Origin: Natrinema mahii
GTDB taxonomy: Archaea > Halobacteriota > Halobacteria > Halobacteriales > Natrialbaceae
Direction of reading: 5' to 3'
Length of the DNA: 64,000 bases
Assembly (NCBI GenBank): GCA_000690595.2
Contig: JHUT02000001.1
Coordinates: 744,001 to 808,000, forward strand
Below the pieces are notes generated by a model that was not told the DNA's origin, did not search any database, and saw nothing but the letters and a program-made list of their open reading frames with translations. This document shows positions 54,124-62,629 of the stretch, piece after piece; position 1 is the stretch's first letter, and each line of letters opens with the position of its first letter. The position numbers and the translations under genes are program-made.

Positions 54124-54450
54124 ATGGATCGGAACGACAGGGCCGTGACGGCCTTCGCCATGCTCGGTCACGCCACGTTTCACACCTACGAGCTGGTGAT
54201 GCCGATCTTCGTCGCCATCTGGCTCGAGGCCTTCGCGACGACGCCGGCGGTGCTGGGGGCCGTCGTCGGCGCGAGCTACGCCCTGGTCGGGGTCGGCGCG
54301 CTCCCGAGCGGCCTGCTCGCCGACCGGGTCAGTTCCAAGGCGCTCGTGCTGGCTTGCTCGGCATGGGCGCAGCGTTCGCGGTCGTCGCCGTCGCGCCGAC
54401 GCTCGCGGCCCTGACGGTCGGCCTGCTGCTGTGGGGCGTCGCAGCGAGGC
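54124..54450 (+). pseudogene. MFS transporter remnant
   Basis: Positions 54124-54350 encode an MFS start (MDRNDRAVTAFAMLGHATFH, then GVGALPSGLLADRVSSKALV with a loop 2-3 signature). Near 54350 the frame shifts, and the next transmembrane helix (LLGMGAAFAVVAVAPTLAAL) continues in a different frame to about 54445. After that the transporter sequence stops. The missing part is about 300 codons of a normal MFS. A TATA-like cttttag at about 54094 still stands in front. This is a broken gene. Confidence 0.65.
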
Positions 54451-54681
54451 GTTCGAGACGATCTGGGGACGCTCGGTCGGATGGAGAAACTCCCCGACCG
54501 GCCCGGCGAGGACGTCTTCCCGCCCCAGCCGATGGTCGACCAGACCCGCGCCGTCTGCGAGTGCTATGCCGACCGCGGCGGCGAGTTCGAGGAGATCGTC
54601 TTCGGCAACACCGGCCACGCGCCGCATCTCGAGGTCCCGGGGGACTTTCGCGACCGGCTCGAGTCCGTGCTGCGGGGCTGA
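54446..54681 (+). pseudogene. Alpha/beta-hydrolase C-terminal remnant
   Basis: In the frame ending at 54681 the sequence reads MEKLPDRPGEDVFPPQPMVD, then ADRGGEFEEIVFGNTGHAPH and LEVPGDFRDRLESVL. The pattern EEIVFGNTGHAPHLEVPGDF, with the late catalytic His in a GHAPH context, fits the C-terminal third of an alpha/beta hydrolase. The rest of the enzyme (nucleophile elbow, acid residue) is absent. It joins the MFS remnant with no proper start, so a deletion fused two neighbouring genes. Confidence 0.6.
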
Positions 54682-54704
54682 GATCGTGGCTGCGGTGTGA
54701 CGGA

Positions 54705-55541
54705 TCAGGACTTCGAGTCCCGCTTCGAAATCGCGTCGGCATCGGCCGCCGCTTCCTCCCGTTCGTCGGTCGCGCCCTCGCTGCGCATCGTTCGCAGCGT
54801 CGAGAGGCCGCGCTTGCGGGTGACGCCCTTCGAGATCCTGACGCCGTCGAAGGTGCCTTCCCAGCTGTCGTCGTTCGCACCAAGGTGGTCCATGTAGTAC
54901 GCGAACGCGCCGAGCCACAGCAAGACGGCCGTCAGGGCGAGGAAGGCAAGCGCCGAGACGAGCGCCGACGGGTCGAGGACGCCGACCGGAATCCCGGCGA
55001 CGGCGTAGACGAACGCGGCGACCACCATGAGGACGGTGACCGTCGCGAACATGTCGTTGACCGCGGTCACCCGGGCGTTGTACTCGATCCACCGGCCGTA
55101 GCTGCGCAACAGTCGCACCTCGAAGCGGTCGGCGTCGGTGTCCGGATCGGCCTGCGCCGTCGCGAGCGCGGCCGCGACCGCGTCGCCGTCGATCCCGCCT
55201 CGGAGGTTCGAGGCGGTGTAGGTCACACCCGCGAGGCCCGTCGAGGCCAAAAGCAAGAGCGTGCTGGCGATCGTAAAGGCGTTGACGAACGGCGCGATAT
55301 CGACCGTCGTCTGGACGACGATCGACCCGCCGGTGACGACCAGTCCGATCAACAGGAGGTTCGCTTTGAGGATCTCGATCGCCTTCTCGTCGATCTCTTG
55401 GACGCGTGCGACCTGATAGTCGAACGTCGACCGGAGTTCCTCCCGAGCCAACTCGAGGGTCTCCCGATCGAGGTCGTCCCGGTCGCCGGCCGCCGACTCC
55501 TCGGCGTCGCGCCCGTCGTCCGTGGCCACCGGACCGCTCAT
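54705..55541 (-). CDS. Four-helix membrane protein, unknown (Pycsar-effector-like layout)
   Basis: A 278-residue protein with an acidic N-terminal 40 residues, then RVQEIDEKAIEILKANLLLI leading into helix 1 (near residue 60), helix 2 around ASTLLLLASTGLAGVTYTAS, and two later helices (ATVTVLMVVAAFVYAVAGIP and LVSALAFLALTAVLLWLGAF). The pattern of E-x-D-x-K-A before the first helix and the four helices recall the PycTM-like membrane effectors that carry out cell killing in anti-phage systems; this is a resemblance by eye. No cyclase gene is beside it. A housekeeping membrane protein is as likely. Confidence 0.5.
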   Translation of the reverse strand: MSGPVATDDGRDAEESAAGDRDDLDRETLELAREELRSTFDYQVARVQEIDEKAIEILKANLLLIGLVVTGGSIVVQTTVDIAPFVNAFTIASTLLLLASTGLAGVTYTASNLRGGIDGDAVAAALATAQADPDTDADRFEVRLLRSYGRWIEYNARVTAVNDMFATVTVLMVVAAFVYAVAGIPVGVLDPSALVSALAFLALTAVLLWLGAFAYYMDHLGANDDSWEGTFDGVRISKGVTRKRGLSTLRTMRSEGATDEREEAAADADAISKRDSKS

Positions 55542-55642
55542 GGGCCATGCTTACCCGCACCGACCGTAAATCTCCCGGCGTCGATTTCCGATCGAGACTG
55601 GTCAGCCGGCGACAGCTATTGGCCGGCCCGTCGCCCACCCGG

Positions 55643-56431
55643 TCAGGCGATCTCGAGGGCGTCACGATCGGCCCCGGCCAGTTCCTCGAGCGCGTCGGCC
55701 TCGAGCAGGTGACACTCGCCGGGGACGACGAGCAGATGCAGCGGGTCGCCGAACTCCCGATCGGCGAGGTCGGTCATGGTGCCGGCCTCGACGAGCGGGT
55801 CGGGGCTCCCCGCACGGGCGACGACGACGCCGACGAGATCGGGGTATTCCTCGGCGAGCAACTCGGCGCCGACGTCGGCGGTCATGTACTCGTCTTCCTC
55901 GGTCCGCTCGTGGCCGATTTTAATGTCGAGGTAGACGACCGTATGGAGCCCGTCCGCCCGGTTCGCGTCGATCGTCTCGGTCACGCTCGCGGGAAGCCCG
56001 TCGGCCCCGTGGGCGTAGGGAAAGGGCAGCGTCGTCGCCTTCCCGAACCGGTAGTTCTGGAGTCCGGTCAGCGCGCTGGTGGCCGTCTGGGCCGTGATGC
56101 CGTGGATCACCCGCGTCTCGATCCCGCGGTCGTGGGCCCGCAGGCGCAGGTCGACGTGGGTCGTCGAGATCATCGTATCGCCCGCGGTCAGGAAGGCCAC
56201 GTCCTCGGTCGCCGCCGCCTCGAGCATGTCTTCGGGATGCTGTTCGACGCCCGCGCGGTCCCGGACTTCGATCTCGACGTCGTGGTGGGACTCGAGGTCC
56301 GCGATCGTCGTCCCGATCAGTTCGCTGGTGTAGAACTCGGCGTAGGCGCGGTCGGCCGCACGGAGGGCCTCCTGCCCCTCGACGGTGATCGAGCGCTCGT
56401 CGTAGAGGCCAAGGCCGATGAACGTGAGCAT
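55643..56431 (-). CDS. dphB: Diphthine synthase
   Basis: DphB methylates the modified histidine of elongation factor 2 using SAM to form diphthine. The 262-residue tetrapyrrole-methylase-fold protein opens with MLTFIGLGLYDERSITVEG and has VAFLTAGDTMISTTHVDLRL near residue 78, VIHGITAQTATSALTGLQNY near residue 110, and LPFPYAHGADGLPASV. The length and all three motifs match archaeal DphB. Confidence 0.93.
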   Translation of the reverse strand: MLTFIGLGLYDERSITVEGQEALRAADRAYAEFYTSELIGTTIADLESHHDVEIEVRDRAGVEQHPEDMLEAAATEDVAFLTAGDTMISTTHVDLRLRAHDRGIETRVIHGITAQTATSALTGLQNYRFGKATTLPFPYAHGADGLPASVTETIDANRADGLHTVVYLDIKIGHERTEEDEYMTADVGAELLAEEYPDLVGVVVARAGSPDPLVEAGTMTDLADREFGDPLHLLVVPGECHLLEADALEELAGADRDALEIA

Positions 56432-56507
56432 ACGAGGCCGTAGTCGTAGCGCGCGGAATACGTTTTCGAGACGACGGCTTCCCCGGTCGCGGGCCAGTAC
56501 GAACCGA

Positions 56508-56927
56508 TTAGAACCCGATGTGTGAGGTCGACGACGGACCGTCGTCCTCGTCGTCTTCGTCGTCGATCCCGCCCTCGTGGGCGAAGGTGAAATCGTCGTC
56601 GGTCAGGTAGACGACGCCGTCCTCGACGGTCACGCCGACGGACGGCAAGGTCGTATCGGCCGCCTCGCCGTTGTCGCAGTAACCCGAGCAGCTGTCGAAC
56701 ATCGAGCCGTGTTTCGGGCAGATGATCTGTCCGTCCCGAACCGCTGCCCCCCGGCCCGTGTCGAATCGCTGGGCCTCGTGGGTGCAGCGATTGATCCATG
56801 CGTCGACCCCCGCTTCACAGGGGACCAGGATCGCCTCGTCGGGTTCGCCGTACTGATCGCGAACCGTAAACAGCCACGACCGGTTCTCGTGGACCGTCTC
56901 GACGGTCGTGAGTCGCGTTCCGTTCAT
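56508..56927 (-). CDS. Rieske-type [2Fe-2S] protein
   Basis: A 139-residue soluble protein with both Rieske motifs: NRCTHEAQRF (CxH) near residue 47 and ICPKHGSMFDSCSGYC (CxxH) near residue 69. The N-terminus WLFTVRDQYGEPDEAILVPC and the acidic C-terminal tail are typical of haloarchaeal small Rieske ferredoxins. It lacks a membrane anchor or oxygenase domain, so it is an electron carrier. A TTG start 24 bases upstream is possible. A TATA-like element near 56982-56988 lies upstream. Confidence 0.85.
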   Translation of the reverse strand: MNGTRLTTVETVHENRSWLFTVRDQYGEPDEAILVPCEAGVDAWINRCTHEAQRFDTGRGAAVRDGQIICPKHGSMFDSCSGYCDNGEAADTTLPSVGVTVEDGVVYLTDDDFTFAHEGGIDDEDDEDDGPSSTSHIGF

Positions 56928-57071
56928 CTCGAGGACCGGTTCGTGCGTCAAGCGGAAAACGTTCCCGTCGGCCGAGACATTCTATATATCGGTAATTGAT
57001 TTATTCCGACGGTTCGTCGCGATCGTCGGCGAAAACGTCAGCGTTACGGCGGCCGACCGGCCAGTTCAGGT

Positions 57072-58061
57072 ATGGAAGTCCCGTGCGTTCGCGTCGCCCG
57101 CGAGGAGGGAGAAGCGACGCGATCGGCGCTTGCCGACGCGGACCTGATCGACGACGACTACGAGATCGCCGTCGCGGACGGGTGGCTCTACATCCCCGTC
57201 GCCGACTCCGACGCCGCCGCTGCCCTGCTCGAGGGCGGCGAGATCGTCTCGCGGACGGTCAGCGAGCGCGACCAGCAGACGACGCCCGCGGACCTGCTCG
57301 CGTTCGACCCCACCTACGAACGGCTCGGGCGGGCCGCGCTCATCGACGAGGACGATCCCGAGCGCGCGCGGGCGATCGCGGACGCGATCCTCGAGTCGGA
57401 CCTCCCCGTCGAGACGGTGCTGAACAAGGCCTCGAAGGTCAAAGGCGAGACCCGAGTCCGAGACTGGGAACTGCTCGCGGGCGAGGACACCGAGGTCGTC
57501 CACCGCGAGTACGGCTGTGAGTTCCTGCTTGATCTCGCCGAGGTCTACTTCTCGCCGCGGCTCGCGACCGAGCGCCACCGCGTGGCAAAACAGGTGGACA
57601 GCGGCGAACGAGCCTTCGACATGTTCGCCGGCGTCGGCCCCTTCGTGATCCCGTTTGCCAAACGCGGCGCGACCTGTGTCGGCGTCGATCTCAACCCCGA
57701 CGCGATCGAGTATCTCCGCGAGAACGCCGCCCGGAACGGCGTCGAAGAGCGGGTGACCGCCATCAATGAGGACGTTCGTGAGGTCGCCACGGAGTACGCG
57801 GACTGGGCCGACCGCCTCGTGATGAACCTCCCCCACAGCGCCGACGAGTTCCTCGAGTCGGCCGTCACCGTCGCCGGCGACGACTGCGTCCTCCACTACT
57901 ACGACATCCAGCACGAGGACGACCCGTTCGGGCCGGGCGAGCGGGCGATCCGCGCGGCCGCCGAACCCGAGTACGACGTCACCATCGAGACCCGCCACAC
58001 CGTCCGCTCGTATGCCCCCCACGAGCTGAACGTCTGTCTGGACGTGCGCCTCGAGCGCTGA
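57072..58061 (+). CDS. trm5: tRNA (guanine37-N1)-methyltransferase Trm5
   Basis: Trm5 methylates G37 of tRNA to m1G37, the substrate of Taw1. The 329-residue protein has the Trm5/TYW2 order: an N-terminal D1 domain with TTPADLLAFDPTYERLGRAA, LNKASKVKGETRVRDWELLA near residue 118, then the SAM-binding DMFAGVGPFVIPFAKRGATC near residue 183 and the catalytic motif NLPHSADEFLESA near residue 252. The domain make-up fits Trm5 rather than TYW2, but the families are close. Confidence 0.9.
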   Translation: MEVPCVRVAREEGEATRSALADADLIDDDYEIAVADGWLYIPVADSDAAAALLEGGEIVSRTVSERDQQTTPADLLAFDPTYERLGRAALIDEDDPERARAIADAILESDLPVETVLNKASKVKGETRVRDWELLAGEDTEVVHREYGCEFLLDLAEVYFSPRLATERHRVAKQVDSGERAFDMFAGVGPFVIPFAKRGATCVGVDLNPDAIEYLRENAARNGVEERVTAINEDVREVATEYADWADRLVMNLPHSADEFLESAVTVAGDDCVLHYYDIQHEDDPFGPGERAIRAAAEPEYDVTIETRHTVRSYAPHELNVCLDVRLER

Positions 58062-58154
58062 CTCGAATAACGGGCTCGAGACGCGGAACCGATCCACACG
58101 ACCGGATCGATTCGCAACCCTTATGATCGGTATCGGTCCTATAACTGAGTGCGC

Positions 58155-58228
58155 GCCGGAGTAGCTCAGACTGGCAGAGCGAATCCTTCGTAAGGATTAG
58201 GTCGAGGGTTCAAATCCCTCCTCCGGCT
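58155..58228 (+). tRNA. tRNA-Thr (anticodon CGU)
   Basis: A full cloverleaf can be drawn: acceptor gccggag (58155-58161) with ctccggc (58221-58227) and a discriminator T at 58228; D-arm gctc/gagc; anticodon stem aatcc/ggatt with the loop ttcgtaa, so the anticodon is CGU, which reads the Thr codon ACG; T-arm gaggg-ttcaaat-ccctc. No CCA is encoded and no intron is present. An A/T element (ttatga) lies about 30 bases upstream. Confidence 0.95.
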
Positions 58229-58316
58229 CTTTCTGCGACGAACGTCACGTGTGGAGCGAAGCGAGCCGTATCGGATTCGAGTCGACGAGGCGGCTGAGCC
58301 GCCGTGGTTCACGTTT
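58229..58316. other. Flank between tRNA-Thr and the palindromic element
   Basis: A short sequence with a gagcgaagcgagc-type motif often seen after haloarchaeal tRNA genes. I see no gene in it. With the palindrome and the bases after it, the gap up to the next gene is about 305 bases. Confidence 0.4.
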
Positions 58317-58448
58317 CCGATAGTAGCCGCTGCAACGATTCACACATTGATCGCACTGTCCGCGGTTCTCGCTCACGTCGCTCACTTCGAACCGCGCTCC
58401 TGTCGTGCGATCAGGTGTGCAATGACTGTCAGCGGCTACTATAGTCGG
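58317..58448. repeat. 132-base imperfect palindromic element (MITE-like)
   Basis: Left arm 58317-58356 and right arm 58405-58448 are near-complements over about 40 bases: ccgatagtagccgctg on the left matches cagcggctactatagtcgg on the right, and ttgatcgcac matches gtgcgatcagg. An inner pair cgcggttc/gaaccgcg sits near 58362-58396. The whole could fold into one long hairpin. No protein is coded. It lies after the tRNA-Thr gene and looks like a mobile palindromic element or a non-autonomous IS. Confidence 0.65.
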
Positions 58449-58533
58449 TTCCGCTTGGAGCGAGCACCGCAACTGACTCACCCCCGTCTTGTCGGGCGAG
58501 TCCGGAGCGACCCGCTGACCGACGACGGCCCGG

Positions 58534-59823
58534 CTACCTGTAGGGAGCGGGCGACTCCCCGGCGACCAGCCGCGACTCGAACTCCGCGACTGAACACACC
58601 TCGAGGGCCCCCTTGCGCTCTTTCTCGTGGACGTAGTCGACGATCGCCTCGAAATCGTCGACGTGGGAGTCGGCGTCGGCGAGGACCCACATCGAGTGAA
58701 AGAGCAGTGTGAGGACGCCGTCGTGGCGGACCGTCAGATCGATCAGTCGCCTGGCGTCGGCCGGGTCGGGGTCGCCGCGCCGCGGGGCCAGCAGCCGGTT
58801 GGGGACCCGGCCGGTCGCCGGCCACCCCGCGGCGAACGCGAGCCGATGGTACTCGGCGACGAGCTCGAGCGTGGTGGCATCGTAGTCGCTGAACGGATAG
58901 GCGAAGTACTCGGCGCCGGCCTCGAACCCGTGGTCGACGAGCCACTCCTTGCCCTCGCGGATGCGCGCGTCCTGGGTCGCCGGATCGAGGCTCGAGAGCG
59001 AGTCGTGGCTGTAGGCGTGGCTCCCGACCGTCCATCCGTTGGCCTGTAACTCGCTGAGTTGGTCGAGGTCGATCGCGTCGCGTCCCCCGACGGCGTCCGG
59101 ATTGACGAACGTCGTCGCGGGGTAGCCGTGGGCCTCGAGGATCGGCGCGGCCTGCGTGTAGTCGGTGACGCTGCCGTCGTCGAACTGGAAGAGGACGACG
59201 GGGGTGTCGGGACGAGGCGTCCGCGCGAGGTGGTCACACCAGAGCGACAGCGACTCGCCGCCACCGGTGTAGGTGAGGATCCGGATTTCGCTGACGGCCG
59301 AGCGGTCACAGCCGCCGTCGTGCTCGATCCCGAAGGGGTACGACTGGAACGGCAACCCCGCGCGGACCGGCGCGCGGAGGTCGAGCCGGTCGCCGTCGGT
59401 GTCGAACAGCTGAATTCGCGGGTAGAGTGAGTCAGTGGCACGGAGCGCCAACGAGAGTCCGCTCCCAGCCAGATCGACCGGCTCCGCGAACGTCCTGCGG
59501 ATCGCTCCGCGCCTGTCCCCCGGTCGGATATCGATCCGCGCGGCCTGTGACCCGCTGTAGTAGGTCGCGTCGTCCGCGGTGAGGGTCCCGCCGTCGCTTG
59601 TCCACGGCGACAGGTCCTCGAAGTCCTCGAGCCGGGCCGGATCGCTGTCGTCTGGCTCCGCGTCCGCGGCGGGATCGTCGGCGTCCGGTTTCACATCGTT
59701 CGGTCCGTCCCCGTTCGGTTCGACTCCCGTCGAGTCGTTCCGCGGGGCACTCGTCGATTCACGCGAGAGACACCCCGCGACGTAGCTGCCGAGTCCGGCG
59801 ACCAGGAGATCACGACGGCGCAT
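58534..59823 (-). CDS. Tat-lipoprotein polysaccharide deacetylase
   Basis: A 429-residue protein with a Tat signal (MRRRDLLVAGLGSYVAGC) and a lipobox VAGC at residue 18. An acidic linker follows (about residues 20-65), then a beta-sandwich-like domain (about 70-200) and a polysaccharide-deacetylase (NodB) domain (about 210-425). The NodB domain has VVLFQFDDGSVTDYTQAAPI with the catalytic Asp and metal Asp near residue 214, and SHAYSHDSLSSL with the two metal His near residue 269. It would remove acetyl groups from surface polysaccharide. Confidence 0.85.
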   Translation of the reverse strand: MRRRDLLVAGLGSYVAGCLSRESTSAPRNDSTGVEPNGDGPNDVKPDADDPAADAEPDDSDPARLEDFEDLSPWTSDGGTLTADDATYYSGSQAARIDIRPGDRRGAIRRTFAEPVDLAGSGLSLALRATDSLYPRIQLFDTDGDRLDLRAPVRAGLPFQSYPFGIEHDGGCDRSAVSEIRILTYTGGGESLSLWCDHLARTPRPDTPVVLFQFDDGSVTDYTQAAPILEAHGYPATTFVNPDAVGGRDAIDLDQLSELQANGWTVGSHAYSHDSLSSLDPATQDARIREGKEWLVDHGFEAGAEYFAYPFSDYDATTLELVAEYHRLAFAAGWPATGRVPNRLLAPRRGDPDPADARRLIDLTVRHDGVLTLLFHSMWVLADADSHVDDFEAIVDYVHEKERKGALEVCSVAEFESRLVAGESPAPYR

Positions 59824-60149
59824 ACCGTCTCGAGTGCGCCGGCGACTATTCGTTAAGAACGATGAATATCACCGTAACTGGAGCCTACCGACGTGGTACG
59901 TGTCGGCTGTGGTCGGCGGCCGGGGTTCCGAGTCGCGGCTCGGCGGTGAGTCGTGGTTCCGGCACCACGAACCGGTCGCTGTCTGGAGCATAAACGAATT
60001 ACGGCGATATCAAATCGAGGATAGTGAGTCGGAGACGGTTCGAACCCGCCACTGGAGAACGAGCGGCTCGAGGACGACGGTTCGACCGCAAACGACGGCT
60101 CGAGAGTGGGCCGAGAGACATTCCGCGTCTCGAGGACTCGAGCACGGAA
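59824..60149. other. Non-coding stretch between deacetylase and bioN
   Basis: About 326 bases. The open frame 59834-60319 has an Arg/Ser-rich product with no acidic bias and overlaps bioN. A short palindrome, ggttcgaacc, near 60037-60050 resembles a tRNA T-arm but has no matching acceptor or anticodon arms. The promoter for the minus-strand deacetylase should lie in the first 50 bases. Confidence 0.4.
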
Positions 60150-60854
60150 TCAATAGAGCGCGGACAGCACGAGACAGAGGGCAACGGCGAGGACGGGGTA
60201 GTCGACGCGGGAGAACGCCAGTTGTGGCAGCGTCGGGTTCCACGCAAAACACCGTGCGCGGAGCGCGAGCGAGAGGCGGTCGGCCCGGTCGAAGGCCCGC
60301 GTCAGTCCGAGCATGCTGACCGTGCTGATCCGGTCGATCGTGCCGCGTTCGGTCCCCAGCCGGGCTGCCATCGCCTCGCGGATCGTCCGGAGATCGCCCT
60401 GCAGGACGGGGAGGAACCGGAAGACGAGCGCGATTCCGATCCCGAGCAGCTGGCCGGGTTTACCGGGGATCGTCCGTTGGATCGCTGCCCGGGAGTCCCG
60501 GACCGGCGTCGACCGGACGTACGCCGCGCTGACCAGCAGAATGAGGAGGACCCGATAACTCGCCAGCCCCGACGTGAGGGCGTCCGCGCGGTCGAACCAC
60601 GGGGTGCCGATCGTGACGCCGGCCAGCACCGGTGCGATCGCGAGGACGACGAGCGCGTACCGGTAGGCGACCACGGTCCGACGGATCGAGACGCGCGCCG
60701 CTGTCAGGACGACGACGGTCACCACCGACAGCGCCAGCAACGCCCGAGGCGTCGGATGGGCCAGTGCAGTCGCCGCGAACCCGATCTGGACCGCCAGCTT
60801 GCTCCGGGGATCGAGCCGGTGGGCCAGCGTCTCGTCCGGTTCGTAGGTCAGCAT
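60150..60854 (-). CDS. bioN: Energy-coupling factor transmembrane protein (EcfT/BioN-like)
   Basis: The 234-residue T-component of an ECF transporter. It has about five membrane helices; the start MLTYEPDETLAHRLDPRSKL holds the segment HRLDPRSKL typical of EcfT. The coupling helices carry the Ala-Arg-containing motifs (ALRARCFAW, and RAFDRADRL), which contact the ATPase. With the ATPase and BioY genes upstream on the same strand, it completes a biotin importer. A few archaea share T-components among several S-proteins, so it may serve more than BioY. Confidence 0.87.
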   Translation of the reverse strand: MLTYEPDETLAHRLDPRSKLAVQIGFAATALAHPTPRALLALSVVTVVVLTAARVSIRRTVVAYRYALVVLAIAPVLAGVTIGTPWFDRADALTSGLASYRVLLILLVSAAYVRSTPVRDSRAAIQRTIPGKPGQLLGIGIALVFRFLPVLQGDLRTIREAMAARLGTERGTIDRISTVSMLGLTRAFDRADRLSLALRARCFAWNPTLPQLAFSRVDYPVLAVALCLVLSALY

Positions 60855-60903
60855 CGGCAGCCCCCGAACGCGCGTGGTGGGAGTGACAGTTCGATCATCG
60901 TGA

Positions 60904-61608
60904 TCACCGGTCCGGAACGCGGACCTCGAGGCCCGCGAGGTCTCCGAGCGCGTCGTCGGGCGAGCCGTCGACGGCCACCCGCCCGTCCCGCATCGCGATC
61001 ACCCGGTCGGCCAGTCCCAGCACGTCCCGCAGGTCGTGGGTGGCGAGCAAGACCCCGGTGCCGTCGGCCGACAGCGCCGCGAGTCGCTCGAGGACCGAGC
61101 GGCGCGCGGGCTCGTCGAGGCCGGTGAAGGGTTCGTCGAGGACGAGGTGGGTCGGATCCATCGCGAGCGCGCCCGCGATAGCGACGCGGGACTGCTCGCC
61201 GCCCGAGAGGGCCTCGATTCGGTCGTCTTCCCGGCCGGCCATGTTGACCGCCTCGAGGGCGGCGTCGACGCGGCGGTCGATCTCGGCCCGCTCGAGGCCG
61301 AGGTTTTCGGGTCCGAAGGCGACGTCCGCGCCGACGGTCGCCGAGACGAACTGGTCGCGCGGGTGCTGGAAGACCATCCCGACGCGCGAGCGGGCGGCGA
61401 TCAGGTCGTCGGAAACGGGCGTGCCGTCGACCAGCACCGTTCCGCTGTCGGGCGTCAGAAGGCCGTTGCAGTGTCTGAGCAGCGTCGTCTTCCCGCTGCC
61501 GTTTGCCCCCGCCAGCAGGCAGAACTCGCCGTCCTCGATCGTCAGCGAGACGTCCTCGAGGACCGAAACGTCGTCGAACGCGTAGGAAACCGACCGAAAC
61601 TCGATCAT
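60904..61608 (-). CDS. bioM: ECF transporter ATP-binding protein (BioM-like)
   Basis: A 234-residue ABC ATPase with Walker A GANGSGKTTLLRHCNG near residue 34, Q-loop FQHPRDQFVSATVGADVAFG near residue 80, signature LSGGEQSRVAIAGALA near residue 134, Walker B THLVLDEPFTGLDEPAR near residue 153 and the switch His in LLATHDLRDV. All catalytic motifs are intact. It lies between bioY and bioN with short gaps. It powers uptake through the T-component; a single ATPase gene would form a homodimer. Confidence 0.92.
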   Translation of the reverse strand: MIEFRSVSYAFDDVSVLEDVSLTIEDGEFCLLAGANGSGKTTLLRHCNGLLTPDSGTVLVDGTPVSDDLIAARSRVGMVFQHPRDQFVSATVGADVAFGPENLGLERAEIDRRVDAALEAVNMAGREDDRIEALSGGEQSRVAIAGALAMDPTHLVLDEPFTGLDEPARRSVLERLAALSADGTGVLLATHDLRDVLGLADRVIAMRDGRVAVDGSPDDALGDLAGLEVRVPDR

Positions 61609-61630
61609 CGGATCGTCACCCGAACGGCCA

Positions 61631-62215
61631 TCATGTCGGATCGATGCGGCCGGCCTTGACGATCGCGATCGCGGCGACGATCTTCAGCAGGTCGCCCGGG
61701 ACGAACGGGACGACGGCGAGCTGGAGCGCTTCGACCGCGCCGAGTTCCAGGACGTACGCGAACCACGCGGTCCCGAGCCCGTAGATGACGATCAGCGCCG
61801 CGAGCAACACTGCGACGAGGACCGGTGTCGACGTGTCGGCGGGATCCGCGAGGTCGTCGGTTCCGTGAACCACGGCCCCGATCAGTAGTACGGCGAGCGG
61901 GTAGGCGACGAGATAGCCGCCGGTTTGGCCCAGCAAGACGCCCACGCCTGCCGTTCCGTTGGCGAACACCGGGATTCCGATCGCGCCGGCGGTCAGATAG
62001 AGCCCGATCGACACCGTTCCCCAGTACGGGCCGAGGTACAGTCCCATCAGGTAGACGACGAGGACCCCGAGCGATATCGGGACCGGCGAGAACGGGATCG
62101 GAATCGATCCCACCACGGCCGCGGCCCCCATCAGCGCCGCGAGGACGGCCGCCCGCGCGAACGAGCGGACGGCGTCGTCGTCGACTAACTCGACCGAATT
62201 CCGTTCCGTTGCCAT
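61631..62215 (-). CDS. bioY: Biotin transporter S-component BioY
   Basis: BioY binds biotin and brings it through the membrane with BioMN. The 194-residue protein has about six helices and the family segments PIPFSPVPISLGVLVVYLMG, GTVSIGLYLTAGAIGIPVFA and LLGQTGGYLVAYPLAVLLI. The start at MATERNSVELVDDD was chosen because the longer frame is Arg/Ser rich and not membrane-like. Many haloarchaea lack full biotin synthesis, so import is likely important. Confidence 0.9.
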   Translation of the reverse strand: MATERNSVELVDDDAVRSFARAAVLAALMGAAAVVGSIPIPFSPVPISLGVLVVYLMGLYLGPYWGTVSIGLYLTAGAIGIPVFANGTAGVGVLLGQTGGYLVAYPLAVLLIGAVVHGTDDLADPADTSTPVLVAVLLAALIVIYGLGTAWFAYVLELGAVEALQLAVVPFVPGDLLKIVAAIAIVKAGRIDPT

Positions 62216-62509
62216 ACCCCCGCTCTCTCGTAAACTCGGATCAATACTTCGGTTTCCGAAACAGCCGGTCGATGGGATGACAGAACGGCTCGAGCGGCGG
62301 TTCGATACCGAGACGACCCGGCCGAAACAGGGCGCTTCGTTCCAGTTCGCGTGACGGTCCCGGTCGCCGCTTGAGGCCGTCGAGAGCGGACCTACCGGCC
62401 ATCTACAGCGGGTTCGCACGGGCCGGGATGCGGTAATCATCGATTGTCTCGCCGCGCTAACCGAAACGACCGGTCGTGCTTATGGCTCGATTCGACCCCC
62501 TGATGGGGG
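62216..62509. other. Non-coding stretch ahead of the repeat-protein gene
   Basis: About 294 bases with the bioY promoter at one end. The frames here are Arg/Ser rich. A small palindrome, ccccctgatggggg, lies near 62496-62509, just before the short ORF. I see nothing else. Confidence 0.35.
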
Positions 62510-62629
62510 ATGGGAGTCCGTACTGCGAGCGCCGAGCGGGGCCGTAACGGGTGGTGGGCAACCGAACGCGTCGCCGACGGACCGGCGGCGACGGCTGTGG
62601 AGTCGGTGATCGACGGGGGCAACCGATGA
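62510..62629 (+). CDS. Short ORF coupled to the repeat-protein gene
   Basis: A 39-residue frame, MGVRTASAERGRNGWWATER followed by VADGPAATAVESVIDGGNR. Its stop overlaps the next start by four bases (ATGA at 62626-62629), as is usual for coupled genes in this genome. No family is recognised. The product is close to neutral, not acidic, so it is uncertain. Confidence 0.3.
   Translation: MGVRTASAERGRNGWWATERVADGPAATAVESVIDGGNR

Noticed and set aside
58251-58712. 153-residue frame after the tRNA gene
   Set aside because: Covers the palindromic element and the antisense of the deacetylase gene; Arg/Pro-rich.
60037-60056. ggttcgaacc palindrome resembling a tRNA T-arm
   Set aside because: No matching acceptor, D or anticodon arm could be found around it.
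59834-60319. 161-residue frame over the gap and bioN
   Set aside because: Runs antisense into bioN, Arg/Gly-rich, not halophilic in composition.
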